Assembly: GCF_027307225.1 (NCBI RefSeq)
Contig: NZ_DAHUXJ010000057.1
Span: forward strand, 1 to 64,000
Reading direction: 5' to 3'
DNA from: Bradyrhizobium sp.
Lineage (GTDB): Bacteria; Pseudomonadota; Alphaproteobacteria; Rhizobiales; Xanthobacteraceae
Length of the DNA stretch: 64,000 nt
Shown here: positions 55,456 to 63,709 of the stretch, piece by piece
How positions within the stretch are numbered: the stretch's first letter is position 1
Layout: each line of letters opens with the position of its first letter
Translations under genes and position numbers: made by a program
Notes under the pieces: model-generated
Database searches by the model: none
The model's input: only the letters and a program-made list of their open reading frames with translations
What the model was told of the DNA's origin: nothing

Positions 55456-56136
55456 ATGACGATCCGAAACCCGACGCGCAAGCGGTTGGCTCCCGAACAG
55501 CCGGGCACATCCTCGCTATTGGAAACTGCATATGAAAAAATCAAGCGGCAGATCACGGCCTGCGAGTTTCGTCCCGGCGACCACCTCAACGAGGCCGAGC
55601 TTTCCGAGCGGCTCGGGATTGGGCGTACGCCGGTGCATCAGGCAATCGACCGGCTGATGATGGAGGGGCTGGTGCAGGTGATGCCGCGCAAGGGTATCCT
55701 CGTAACTCCGGTCAGCCTCGACGTCGTGGTGCAAACGATCGAAGTGCGGCTGCTCAACGAGTGCCATTGCGCGCGGCTCGCCGCCGAACGTGCGAGCGAG
55801 AAGGAGATCCGCATCCTGGACGATATTCTTGCGCGGGCGGAGAAGGTGCTGCCGCGGCGTAATTCCGAGCGGCTGATGCGGCTCGATCGTGAATTTCATG
55901 GCGCAATCGCGCAAGTCTCGCGCAACGCCGTGCTTGCCGACGTCCTCGGACGGCTGCACGACAAATCGTTGCGCTTCTGGATTCTGTCATTGAATACGCC
56001 GGGCCATCACGCGCGCGTCCACGCACAGCATCGCGCGATTCTCGATGCCATCCATGCGCACGATCCGCTTGCCGCCGAACAGGCGATGCGCGACCACATC
56101 GAAGATTTTCGACGCAACCTTCTCAGCAGCATCTAG
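55456..56136 (+). CDS. GntR (FadR/FCD) family regulator
   Basis: A 226-residue regulator. The N-terminal winged helix reads AYEKIKRQITACEFRPGDHLNE with LSERLGIGRTPVHQAIDRL. The C-terminal FCD all-helical domain contains LDREFHGAIAQVSRN and the metal-binding His pattern, with AQHRAILDAIHAHDP near the end. FCD regulators usually bind organic acids. It opens an accessory cluster of a binding protein, a cupin, a flavin reductase and an HpaB-like oxygenase and probably controls it. No good Shine-Dalgarno precedes the ATG. Confidence 0.85.
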   Translation: MTIRNPTRKRLAPEQPGTSSLLETAYEKIKRQITACEFRPGDHLNEAELSERLGIGRTPVHQAIDRLMMEGLVQVMPRKGILVTPVSLDVVVQTIEVRLLNECHCARLAAERASEKEIRILDDILARAEKVLPRRNSERLMRLDREFHGAIAQVSRNAVLADVLGRLHDKSLRFWILSLNTPGHHARVHAQHRAILDAIHAHDPLAAEQAMRDHIEDFRRNLLSSI

Positions 56137-56151
56137 GTGCAGGACACTCCA

Positions 56152-57075
56152 ATGAAGATCGCAGTTCCGGACCTGATCTCGAATTCGTATTTTCCAGCCG
56201 CTGCCGCGGTCGAGCTGGGATTTTTCAAGCAGTTCGGTCTCGACGTCTCGCTCGAACTGATCTTTCCGGTCGACAAATCCTATCATGCGCTGCGCGCCGG
56301 CGAGATCGATTTCGTGGCTGGCTCGGCGCATTCGGCATTGGCCGCGTTTCCGGAATGGGATGGTTGCAAGTTGCTCTGCGCGCAGGGCCAGGGCATGTAC
56401 TGGTTTCTGGTCATGCGCGCCGATCTCGATCCGAAGCGCGGCGATCTCTCTATCGTCAAGGGCCGCCGCGTCGGCGCGGCGCCGTGGGTCGACATGGGCT
56501 TGCGACGTCTGCTGGTCGAAGCGGGCATCGACCTAGCACGGGAAAACGTGACCATTGCACCGGTTCCCGGCGCGACCGGGTCGAGCGTGAATTTCGGCTT
56601 GACGGCCGCCAAGGCTCTTGAAGAAGGCAAGATCGATGGCTTCTGGGCGAACGGCATGGGCACCGAAGTCGCGGTGCGCCGCGGCGTCGGGAAGGTCGTT
56701 ATCGACGTGCGCCGCGGCGACGGTCCGAAAGCTTGCTTCAATTATACGATGGCGTCGGTCGCGGCGAGCGACCTCCTCATCAACGATCGTCCCGACGTCG
56801 CGGCGAACGCCGTGCGCGCGATCGTCGCCACTCAGGCGGCGCTAAAGGCCGAGCCCGAACTGGCCGCCAAAGTCGGTGCAAAATTCTTTCCCCCCAACGA
56901 GGCGTCGCTGATCACCGATCTGATCCGCCGCGATCTGCCCTACTACGACGCCAGCATCTCGCCGGCTTTCGTCGAAGGGATGAACGGCTTCGCGCGCGAC
57001 GCCGGTATCCTGTCCGGCCACCCGAGCTACGGGCAGGTCGTCGCCACCCAGTTCGCCGATCTCTGGAAACCATGA
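56152..57075 (+). CDS. NMT1/SsuA-like substrate-binding protein without signal peptide
   Basis: A 307-residue periplasmic-binding-fold protein: IAVPDLISNSYFPAAAAVELGFF, then GEIDFVAGSAHSALAAF and VPGATGSSVNFGLTAAKAL. The fold is that of ABC importer binding proteins, but it starts directly at the domain. The ATG at 56152 (AGGA 8-9 bases upstream) leaves no signal peptide, and there is no room for one: only five more codons are open back to a GTG at 56137. No permease or ATPase gene is nearby. It may act in the cytoplasm as a ligand-binding or enzymatic protein. Confidence 0.75.
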   Translation: MKIAVPDLISNSYFPAAAAVELGFFKQFGLDVSLELIFPVDKSYHALRAGEIDFVAGSAHSALAAFPEWDGCKLLCAQGQGMYWFLVMRADLDPKRGDLSIVKGRRVGAAPWVDMGLRRLLVEAGIDLARENVTIAPVPGATGSSVNFGLTAAKALEEGKIDGFWANGMGTEVAVRRGVGKVVIDVRRGDGPKACFNYTMASVAASDLLINDRPDVAANAVRAIVATQAALKAEPELAAKVGAKFFPPNEASLITDLIRRDLPYYDASISPAFVEGMNGFARDAGILSGHPSYGQVVATQFADLWKP

Positions 57076-57103
57076 AACACGCGAAATCATTAGGAGAGCC
57101 TTG

Positions 57104-57484
57104 ATGGCCATCAACAAGCTGCACGACGAGTTCCACACCCTCGACATGAACTCCGGATGGGAAGTGCCCGCGGGCTATCCCTCCGGGATTCAGCAGAAGA
57201 TCCTTTCCGGCGCACTCGATGAGAAGAACAAGCGCGGAAGCCGGACACGGCTGCTGCGCTTCGATCCCGGCGTTTACACCACAGCGCCTTTCGTTCACGA
57301 ATACTGGGAGGAAGTCTTCCTGGTTCAGGGCGACCTCACCGTCGGCAATGACGCCAAGGGAAAAGGCGGCGAAGGCTTCAGGCCGTTCACCTATGCGTGC
57401 CGTCCGCCGGGCGCCTATCATGGTCCCTTCCTTTCGAACGGCGGATGCCTCTTGATGGAGATCCACTACTTCGATCCGGCGTAA
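57104..57484 (+). CDS. Small cupin-fold protein
   Basis: A 126-residue single-domain cupin of the ChrR-like type. It contains FDPGVYTTAPFVHEYWEEVFLVQGDLTVG with His and Glu ligands, then ACRPPGAYHGPFLSNGGCLLMEIHYF. AGGAG lies 7 bases upstream of the ATG. It may be a metal-dependent enzyme or an accessory factor for the oxygenase encoded downstream. It is 29 bases after the binding protein gene and part of the same plus-strand operon. Confidence 0.7.
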   Translation: MAINKLHDEFHTLDMNSGWEVPAGYPSGIQQKILSGALDEKNKRGSRTRLLRFDPGVYTTAPFVHEYWEEVFLVQGDLTVGNDAKGKGGEGFRPFTYACRPPGAYHGPFLSNGGCLLMEIHYFDPA

Positions 57485-57523
57485 CCAGGAACCACGACCG
57501 ATCGCATTGCAGGGAGAGCCGCC

Positions 57524-58048
57524 ATGACCTTTACAGATCGGGAATTCCGCGACGCACTGGGCCAGTTCGCGACCGGCGTCTGCGTGATCACGGCGGAGGT
57601 CGACGGCATTCTGCTCGGCTCGACGGTAAGTTCGTTCAACTCGGTCTCGCTGGCGCCCCCGCTCATCCTGTTCAGCCTGGCGCGGGCGGCCCAGACTCTC
57701 GACCTATGGCTCAAGGCAACGCACTTCGGCGTCACCGTGCTGTCCGAAAGCCAAACCGACCTCTCCAACCGATTCGCGCGCGGCGGCGCCGACAAGTGGG
57801 CCGGGCTGGCACCGTTCCGCGGCAAGAGCGGGGTGCCCCTGCTCCGCGGCGGCCTGGTGACTTTCGAATGCAAGACCTACGCGACCTATGAAGGCGGCGA
57901 CCACGAGATTATGCTGGGCGAGGTCCTCGAATTCAGCCGGACGATCTCGACGCCTTTGCTTTTTCACGGCGGACGCTATCGGCGCCTTCATTCCGATGAG
58001 GCGATCGAGACTCCGCCGAATATTGACGTTTGGCTCCACGGCTGGTGA
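57524..58048 (+). CDS. NAD(P)H:flavin reductase, HpaC type
   Basis: A 174-residue flavin reductase of the split-barrel family. It has the sequence FRDALGQFATGVCVITAEVDG near the start, followed by GSTVSSFNSVSLAPPLILFSLAR, and a late segment RYRRLH. Such small reductases supply FADH2 or FMNH2 to a separate monooxygenase; the HpaB-like oxygenase at 58799-60304 is the obvious partner. AGGGAGAG lies upstream of the ATG. Its 3' end overlaps the convergent MarR gene by 116 bases. Confidence 0.85.
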   Translation: MTFTDREFRDALGQFATGVCVITAEVDGILLGSTVSSFNSVSLAPPLILFSLARAAQTLDLWLKATHFGVTVLSESQTDLSNRFARGGADKWAGLAPFRGKSGVPLLRGGLVTFECKTYATYEGGDHEIMLGEVLEFSRTISTPLLFHGGRYRRLHSDEAIETPPNIDVWLHGW

Positions 58049-58616
58049 CAGCAGACCCGTCCGCTGCGGGCGGCTGCTCCTTGCGCTGGAGCTGACGCTT
58101 TCGGATCTCGGCAAGTGCGCTCTCCGAATTCAGGATGAGCTGCCGTGCAACGCGCTGTGTGGTCTTGAGCGCCTCAGGATCGATATCCTCAAACAGCACG
58201 TCGTTGATGAGACGGATGAACGGCGCGATGCGGGCAACCTCCTGCTCGCCGCGCGGCCGAAGAAAAACGCGCACGCTGCGTTTGTCGACCGGGCTCGGCC
58301 GCTTCACCAGAAGGCCGGCTTCCTCGAGCCGCCGGACCTCGGTCGTCACGTGGGTCGAGGCGAGCGCGACGTGATCGGCCAGACCGCGGATCGTGACCCC
58401 ACCAGAGCCCTGCGACTGGGCCACCCCCATCAGTACGACGAATTGACTAGGCGTCAGGTTCAGCTCCTTGCCGAAGGCGTCCCGGCAAGCGAGCAGACGC
58501 CCGACGCACTGCACCATCGCATAGATACTGCGGCGAAAGTCCGCATCCGACCCCTGAACCAGGAATTCTTTCCGGGAGACGGTCACGGGAGCCCTGTAGA
58601 CGTCGGGTTTAGGCAT
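57933..58616 (-). CDS. MarR-family regulator
   Basis: A 227-residue regulator with winged helix LTPSQFVVLMGVAQSQGSGGVTIRGLADHVALASTHVTTEVRRLEEAGL and wing KRPSPVDKRSVRVFLRP. A 60-residue hydrophilic C-terminal tail, unusual for MarR, is encoded in the part that overlaps the flavin reductase gene on the other strand. It is divergent from the HpaB gene, with a palindrome in the gap, so it is the likely repressor of the oxygenase. AGGA lies 7 bases upstream of the ATG. Confidence 0.85.
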   Translation of the reverse strand: MPKPDVYRAPVTVSRKEFLVQGSDADFRRSIYAMVQCVGRLLACRDAFGKELNLTPSQFVVLMGVAQSQGSGGVTIRGLADHVALASTHVTTEVRRLEEAGLLVKRPSPVDKRSVRVFLRPRGEQEVARIAPFIRLINDVLFEDIDPEALKTTQRVARQLILNSESALAEIRKRQLQRKEQPPAADGSAVTSRGAKRQYSAESRSPHRNEGADSVRREKAKASRSSG

Positions 58617-58682
58617 TTGGCATCCTGAGAATCGCCAGAAATCTGTAACGCTCGCGTTGAAATATCACGCCCCCATCAGCAT

Positions 58683-58729
58683 TGACAATGTCCGACATAT
58701 AGCTACAGTTCGTATCTGTTTGATGTAGC
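58683..58729 (+). promoter_or_regulatory. Promoter/operator upstream of the HpaB-like gene
   Basis: A TTGACA (58683-58688) is followed at 16 bases by TACAGT as a weak -10. An inverted repeat GCTACA (58702-58707) / TGTAGC (58724-58729) overlaps the -10, a position suited to repression by the divergent MarR protein. The 28-base span from arm to arm is longer than most MarR sites, so confidence is moderate. Confidence 0.5.
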
Positions 58730-58798
58730 ATAAACGACAGCGCGACAACCGGCCCTTCGGCCGGCGCGACTGTCACATCATAGGGAGGGGAAATCGAA

Positions 58799-60304
58799 AT
58801 GACCGTGACGGCATCCAAACCGGTCGAAGTCAACGCGACGACGCCGCTGCGAACTGGCGCGTCATTTCTCGATGACCTGCGCACCGGCGGGCGAACGGTG
58901 TTCGTCGACGGCGAGTTGGTGCGCGACCCGACCAGGCATCGCGCCTTTGCGAACGGAGCGCGGACCTTCGCGAGGCTGTTCGACTATGCCGCCGCCCCCG
59001 AAAACAGGGAGCGCATGACCTACACTTCGCCTGACACCGGCGGGCCGGTATGGCGCTGCTTCCAGATTCCGCGCACGCATGCCGACCTGCGTGCCAAGCG
59101 TCTCGCCGCCGAGGGATGGGCCGAGCAGACCTTCGGGCTGATGGGCCGTACGCCGGACCACGTGGCGAACTTCTTCGCCGGCTATGCCGCGAAGCCCGAA
59201 TTTTTTGCGCGCGGCGGCGCCGGCTATGCCGAGAACGTCGTAAATTTCTACAAGCACATTCGCGACAATCACAAATACGTCGTCTATGCGATCGTTCCTC
59301 CGCAGATCGACCGCAGCAAACCCGGACACCAGCAGAGCGATCCGACGCTTTACGCAGGCGTCGTCAAGGAAACCGACGCCGGGATCGTCGTCCACGGCGG
59401 CCAGCAGCTCGCGACCGGCGCGGTCTTCGCCGACTATGTGCAAGTGAGCTGTATCCATCCGCTGCGTCCGGGTGACGAGAACTATGCGATCAGCGTCGCA
59501 ATCCCGCTAGACGCGCCGGGCGTCAAGCTCTACTCGCGACGCGCCTTCGCCATGCAGGCGACCAGCGCGGAAGACTATCCGTTGACCAGCCGCTTCGACG
59601 AGACCGACTGCTTTGTGGTTCTCGATAATGTGCTGGTGCCCTGGGAGCGTGTGTTCATCTACCGCAATACGGAGCTGTGTTTCCAGCAGTGGTGGCAGAC
59701 GCCGTCGCACTCCTACGGCAATCATCAGGCGCAAGCCCGCTACGCAACCAAGCTTCGCTTCCTGCTCGGTCTTGCCAAGCGCATGAACGAGGCGACCGGC
59801 AACGATGCCGCACCGCCCGTGCAGGTCGAAATGGGCGAACTCGCCGCCTATGCGTCAATCGTCGAGAACATGCTGCACTCGCACGAGACGGTGGCACCGA
59901 TCGACGAGGACGGCATCCTGTGGCCGTCAAAGACGGCGCTCTATGCCGTGATGGCGTTGCAAGGCCAGATCAACCCGCACATGATCGACATTGTGCGAGA
60001 ACTGACCGGAGCCGGGATGATCACCCTGCCCTCCTCGATGCGCGACTTCGAGAACCCGGAATCGGCCGCGGACATCGAACGCTATTTCGTGTCGGGCAAG
60101 ATGGGCGCCCGCGAGCGCGTCCGTTTGATGCGGCTCGCCTGGGACTTCATCGGCACCGAGTTCGGCAACCGCCATCAGCAATACGAGAAGTTCTATGGCG
60201 GTGCGTCGTACCTCGTGAAGACCAACATGTACCGCGCCTACGACTTCAAGCGAGCGGGCGGCCTCGTCGACGCGGCACTGAACCTGCCGCCGGTCGTCTC
60301 CTGA
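58799..60304 (+). CDS. 4-hydroxyphenylacetate 3-monooxygenase (HpaB)-family oxygenase
   Basis: A 501-residue FADH2-dependent monooxygenase large subunit. Family landmarks are FARLFDYAAAPENRERMTY, MGRTPDHVANFFAGYAA, NNHKYVV-like YKHIRDNHKYVVYAIVPPQ, DETDCFVVLDNVLVPWERVFIYRN, and GAGMITLPSS. Members ortho-hydroxylate phenolic substrates and need a reductase, here probably the product of 57524-58048. GGGAGGGG lies upstream of the ATG. The exact substrate is not given by the sequence: HpaB, PvcC, HpaH and chlorophenol oxygenases share these motifs. Confidence 0.88.
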   Translation: MTVTASKPVEVNATTPLRTGASFLDDLRTGGRTVFVDGELVRDPTRHRAFANGARTFARLFDYAAAPENRERMTYTSPDTGGPVWRCFQIPRTHADLRAKRLAAEGWAEQTFGLMGRTPDHVANFFAGYAAKPEFFARGGAGYAENVVNFYKHIRDNHKYVVYAIVPPQIDRSKPGHQQSDPTLYAGVVKETDAGIVVHGGQQLATGAVFADYVQVSCIHPLRPGDENYAISVAIPLDAPGVKLYSRRAFAMQATSAEDYPLTSRFDETDCFVVLDNVLVPWERVFIYRNTELCFQQWWQTPSHSYGNHQAQARYATKLRFLLGLAKRMNEATGNDAAPPVQVEMGELAAYASIVENMLHSHETVAPIDEDGILWPSKTALYAVMALQGQINPHMIDIVRELTGAGMITLPSSMRDFENPESAADIERYFVSGKMGARERVRLMRLAWDFIGTEFGNRHQQYEKFYGGASYLVKTNMYRAYDFKRAGGLVDAALNLPPVVS

Positions 60305-60313
60305 CGCCCAGAG

Positions 60314-60344
60314 CGAGGCGGCGCCGGGATCGTGCGCCGCCTCG
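60314..60344. other. GC-rich stem-loop between oxygenase and transporter genes
   Basis: CGAGGCGGCGC and GCGCCGCCTCG form a perfect 11-bp stem with a 9-base loop, 10 bases after the oxygenase stop. No T-run follows, so it may attenuate transcription or protect the 3' end rather than fully terminate. Confidence 0.55.
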
Positions 60345-60410
60345 TCCACCAAATGCGCAAACGCACGCCGCAGCGATAACGCGGCCGTCACAAGGAGAAG
60401 GGGGAAACAT

Positions 60411-61679
60411 ATGACAACGGACGTGGAAATGGGCGGCGTCGCCGCCTCAAAAGCCGGCACTTCGGCGCCGGCAGAGGGAACAGCGTCACCGCTGCGCTGG
60501 ATCATCGCGCTCATCCTGTTCCTCGCGGTGATATCGGCGTTCTTCGATCGCATCAGCGTCGCCGTGTTGTTCACCAACAAGGAATTCCAGGACGCCTTGG
60601 GCACGGGCTTCAACCCGACGCTTCTCGGTCTCCTGATGACGGCTTTCGTGTTCGCCTATGGCTGCTCGGGGGTGTTTCTGTCCTTCATCGGTGACCTGTT
60701 TGGGCTCCGGCGCTCGCTGGCGGTCGGCACCGCGTTCTGGGGCGTCTTCATGACGCTGATGGCGGGCGCCGGATCGTTCACCTCGATGTTGTCGATGCGC
60801 ATTCTGCTCGGCGTCGCCGAAGGCCCGCAGTTTTCGATCACCAATTCGCTGATCAAGCGCTGGTTTCCGCGGCGCGAGCAGGCACGCGCCAACTCTATCT
60901 GGATGATCGGCAGCCCGCTCGGATCGGCGATCGGATTCCCGCTGATGATCTTCCTCGAGACGAACTACGGCTGGCGCGCCGCGTTCCTGTTCCTCGCACT
61001 GCTCAATATCGTGGTGATCCTGCCCCTGATCCTGTTCTTCCTGCGCGACAATCCGCCGGGGGTGGCGGCACCAACGACGCCGGCGGCGCAGTCGTCGTAC
61101 CTGTCGCAGGTCGGTCTCTACTGCCGCGACTGGCGTTTCTGGATGATTGTGATCTTCAACTCCGCGGCGCTCATCTATCTGTGGGGCCTCAACAGCTGGC
61201 TACCGACCTATCTCATCAAGGTACGCGGCTTCGATCCGCGGCACACGAGCCTGTATTCTTTCCTGCCGTTCTTTCTGATGTTCCTCGGTGAGGTCCTCGC
61301 GGCAACGGTGTCGGACAAGATCGGCCGGAGGGCCATCGTTTGCCTCGTCGGCCTGTTCGGCGCCGGCGCCGCGATGTACGTCGTCTCCATCGTGCCTGAT
61401 GCGCAGACCGCGGCAATCCTGATTGCGGTGAGCGCCTTCTTCTGGGGCTCGGCGCTGCCGCCCTTGTTCGCATTATCGCTGCAAATCCTGCCGCCGCGCG
61501 CTGTCGCTTCGGGGGTCGGTGTGTTCAACGGCGTCGGCAACATCGTCGGCGCGTTGTCGCCAGTGGTGATCGGAGCGCTGATCGCACATACCGGCTCGTT
61601 CCATGCAGGCCTGATGGTGCTGGTCGGCGCAACCATCATTGGATCTCTTGCAATGATTCCGCTGCTGCGGCGCTACTGA
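60411..61679 (+). CDS. MFS transporter, ACS (anion:cation symporter) type
   Basis: A 422-residue carrier with 12 predicted helices. Helix 1 reads LILFLAVISAFFDRISVAVLF, and the typical ACS block is SMRILLGVAEGPQFSITNSLIKRWFPRREQARANSIW. ACS carriers import organic anions such as tartrate, phthalate and hydroxyphenylacetate. AGGAGAAGGGGG lies upstream of the ATG. Its place behind the oxygenase suggests uptake of that enzyme's substrate. Confidence 0.88.
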   Translation: MTTDVEMGGVAASKAGTSAPAEGTASPLRWIIALILFLAVISAFFDRISVAVLFTNKEFQDALGTGFNPTLLGLLMTAFVFAYGCSGVFLSFIGDLFGLRRSLAVGTAFWGVFMTLMAGAGSFTSMLSMRILLGVAEGPQFSITNSLIKRWFPRREQARANSIWMIGSPLGSAIGFPLMIFLETNYGWRAAFLFLALLNIVVILPLILFFLRDNPPGVAAPTTPAAQSSYLSQVGLYCRDWRFWMIVIFNSAALIYLWGLNSWLPTYLIKVRGFDPRHTSLYSFLPFFLMFLGEVLAATVSDKIGRRAIVCLVGLFGAGAAMYVVSIVPDAQTAAILIAVSAFFWGSALPPLFALSLQILPPRAVASGVGVFNGVGNIVGALSPVVIGALIAHTGSFHAGLMVLVGATIIGSLAMIPLLRRY

Positions 61680-61691
61680 TCTCAAAAACAA

Positions 61692-61719
61692 TCGGCGGCC
61701 GCCCTTGCGCGGCCGCCGA
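61692..61719 (-). terminator. Bidirectional hairpin, intrinsic terminator for the minus strand
   Basis: TCGGCGGCCGC and its exact reverse complement form an 11-bp stem with a 6-base loop. On the minus strand the stem is followed by TTGTTTTTGAG. It separates two convergent MFS genes and can serve both. Confidence 0.8.
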
Positions 61720-61739
61720 CCATATTTCAGGATGGCGCG

Positions 61740-62909
61740 TCATCGCTCCTTCGGCCGCGTGAACCTCGGCACCGCGACCAGGATCGGAAAGCTCCCGAGC
61801 AAAATCGGGATGAGCGAAGCGTTGATACTGCCCGCCAGATCCCACACAACTCCGGACAGAAACGAAACCAGCATCGCGAAGCCGTAGGCGATGGCAAAGG
61901 CGGCCGCCGATGTCCGCGCGACATCGTTGGGGTTGTCGCAAAGCATCGGGGCGAGAGCCAATCCCAGGACCAGCGCCGCGCCGAGCGAAAATCCGGCCAG
62001 ACCCGCCCAGAAGATTGTCCAGGTGCTCGCGGTCGTCATGATTCCCACGACGCAAGCGGACGACACCACGCCCAACACCATGTATGGCCATCGCTTGCCC
62101 TGCAACTTGTCGGCTGTCACCAGCAGGAGAAGCGAGGCAGGGATCTGTCCCGAGTTGACGGCTGTCAATGTCGCGCTGACGAGTTCCTGGTGGCTGCTTG
62201 CGCTCAGATGCGCGGGCAAAAATCCATTAAGACAGAAATAGGTGCTCGTAACGCTGCCGAAAGTCAGTCCGATTTGCCAATTGAGACCGCTGTTTAACTG
62301 CGGCAGCCAGCTTGCTGAATGCTTTGGCGCAACATTTGCCGCTGGCCTTGGAGCCAGCATCGTAACCGTTACAGCCGTGGCGATCAGGGGAAGAACCCAC
62401 GCACTCAACGCCAGACGCCAGCTTTCGCCGAAATAGGGCACCAACAGCGGAAGCATCGTGGCAACGGGGATGATCTCGCCCATGATCAGGCCGTTGGTGT
62501 AGATGGCCGTTCCGAACGTTGATCGCTCCGGCGCCCATTCGCGCACCGCCGCCGCCATCGATGGTTGCATGACCGCAATCCCGATGCTCATGAGCACGGT
62601 CGTCACGTACAATTGCCACGCGTTGCCCGCGCCGCTTCGAAGTAGCGTCCCGCACGCCGCAATCAGAAGACCGCTCACGAGCGCGCCACGCACGCCCATC
62701 CGGCCGACAAGGATCGAGCCCGGCGCGGCGAAGATCGCAAACACGACAACGGGTATGCCGGACAGCAAACCTATTTCGGTGCCGGACAGGTTGAGATCGC
62801 GCTGGATCAGCGAAATCACCGGCGGGATCGACAAAACCGTCAGCCGAAGACTGACGCCGCAGATCCACAGCAGAGAAAAGGATCTACGCGCCGTGACTAT
62901 ACTGTCCAC
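61740..62909 (-). CDS. MFS transporter, CynX/NimT type
   Basis: A 389-residue carrier related to cyanate/nitroimidazole transporter CynX. The N-terminal block is LRLTVLSIPPVISLIQRDLNLSGTEIGLLSGIPVVVFA, with GRMGVRGALVSGLLIAACG following. The GTG at 62909 was chosen because AAGGA lies 7 bases upstream and it gives a short N-terminus; the longer frame to 63029 overlaps the neighbouring MarR gene. It is probably co-transcribed with that MarR regulator. Substrate unknown. Confidence 0.82.
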   Translation of the reverse strand: MDSIVTARRSFSLLWICGVSLRLTVLSIPPVISLIQRDLNLSGTEIGLLSGIPVVVFAIFAAPGSILVGRMGVRGALVSGLLIAACGTLLRSGAGNAWQLYVTTVLMSIGIAVMQPSMAAAVREWAPERSTFGTAIYTNGLIMGEIIPVATMLPLLVPYFGESWRLALSAWVLPLIATAVTVTMLAPRPAANVAPKHSASWLPQLNSGLNWQIGLTFGSVTSTYFCLNGFLPAHLSASSHQELVSATLTAVNSGQIPASLLLLVTADKLQGKRWPYMVLGVVSSACVVGIMTTASTWTIFWAGLAGFSLGAALVLGLALAPMLCDNPNDVARTSAAAFAIAYGFAMLVSFLSGVVWDLAGSINASLIPILLGSFPILVAVPRFTRPKER

Positions 62910-63025
62910 TGGTCTTTCCTTCTGCGGTCCATCCGGCTCATGACACGAGTCCGTCCGCCAACGTGCCTGGCTACCGCATGCGGGCGTTCTGGACGTTGCG
63001 CTGTCGCCGGCACACAACGTGGCGC

Positions 63026-63631
63026 TCAAGCCACCTTCGTCGCTTCCTTGATCGATGACTTGTATCGTTGCAACGCGAAGGCCTTGTCGCTGGAATCGAT
63101 CAGCGTCTCCAGGATACGGGAAATTGCCTGAAAATCCTCGCGGCTAAGCGGCCCGAATTCGACATCGTTGATCTCGCGCTGATAGGGCGCGAGCTTGCGC
63201 AGGAGCGCCTTGCCCTTCTCGGTGATGACGAGCGAAATCCGCCGCCGGTCGACGTTGTCCTGGTTCTTTTCGACAAGGCCGAGCGTCTGCAGCTTGCTGG
63301 TTACCGTGGTGACGAAGGCGCCGCTCATATGCAGATGATCCGCGATCGTCTTGACGTTGACGTCGCCGTCGAGGCCGAGGTGACCGATCGAGATCAGGAT
63401 TGTGTATTCCACGCCTGCGAGGCCGATCTGCCTGGCATGGCCGTCCCGGATCGACTCATGCCGGGCCATGAAAGCGAAAAGGTTATGCACGAGTTTGCGA
63501 AAATCGCGATCGGTGCCGTCGCTCAGAAGCTCTGGCCGGGTAACGGTCAGCGGCAACCCGCCGCGCAAACTGGTCGGCTCAGCGCGGCGCGGCGTTTGCC
63601 CTCGCTCTGTTTTGGCTTTTTGGCGCGACAC
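63026..63631 (-). CDS. MarR-family regulator
   Basis: A 201-residue regulator. The winged helix includes LAGVEYTILISIGHLGLDGDVNVKTIADHLHMSGAFVTTVTSKLQ and the wing NQDNVDRRRISLVITEKG. GTG at 63631 was chosen: GGAG lies exactly 7 bases upstream, while the longer TTG frame to 63682 lacks a site. It precedes the CynX-type carrier gene on the same strand and follows the DUF2848 gene, so it may control either. The 40-residue N-terminal basic extension is not part of the MarR fold. Confidence 0.82.
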   Translation of the reverse strand: MSRQKAKTERGQTPRRAEPTSLRGGLPLTVTRPELLSDGTDRDFRKLVHNLFAFMARHESIRDGHARQIGLAGVEYTILISIGHLGLDGDVNVKTIADHLHMSGAFVTTVTSKLQTLGLVEKNQDNVDRRRISLVITEKGKALLRKLAPYQREINDVEFGPLSREDFQAISRILETLIDSSDKAFALQRYKSSIKEATKVA

Positions 63632-63709
63632 CTGCGTTCTCCGAATGGCATTCGATTGATTGGCGAGAGTAGGCTTGAGCAAACACTTAGAAAATTTTAA
63701 AGGGATGGA

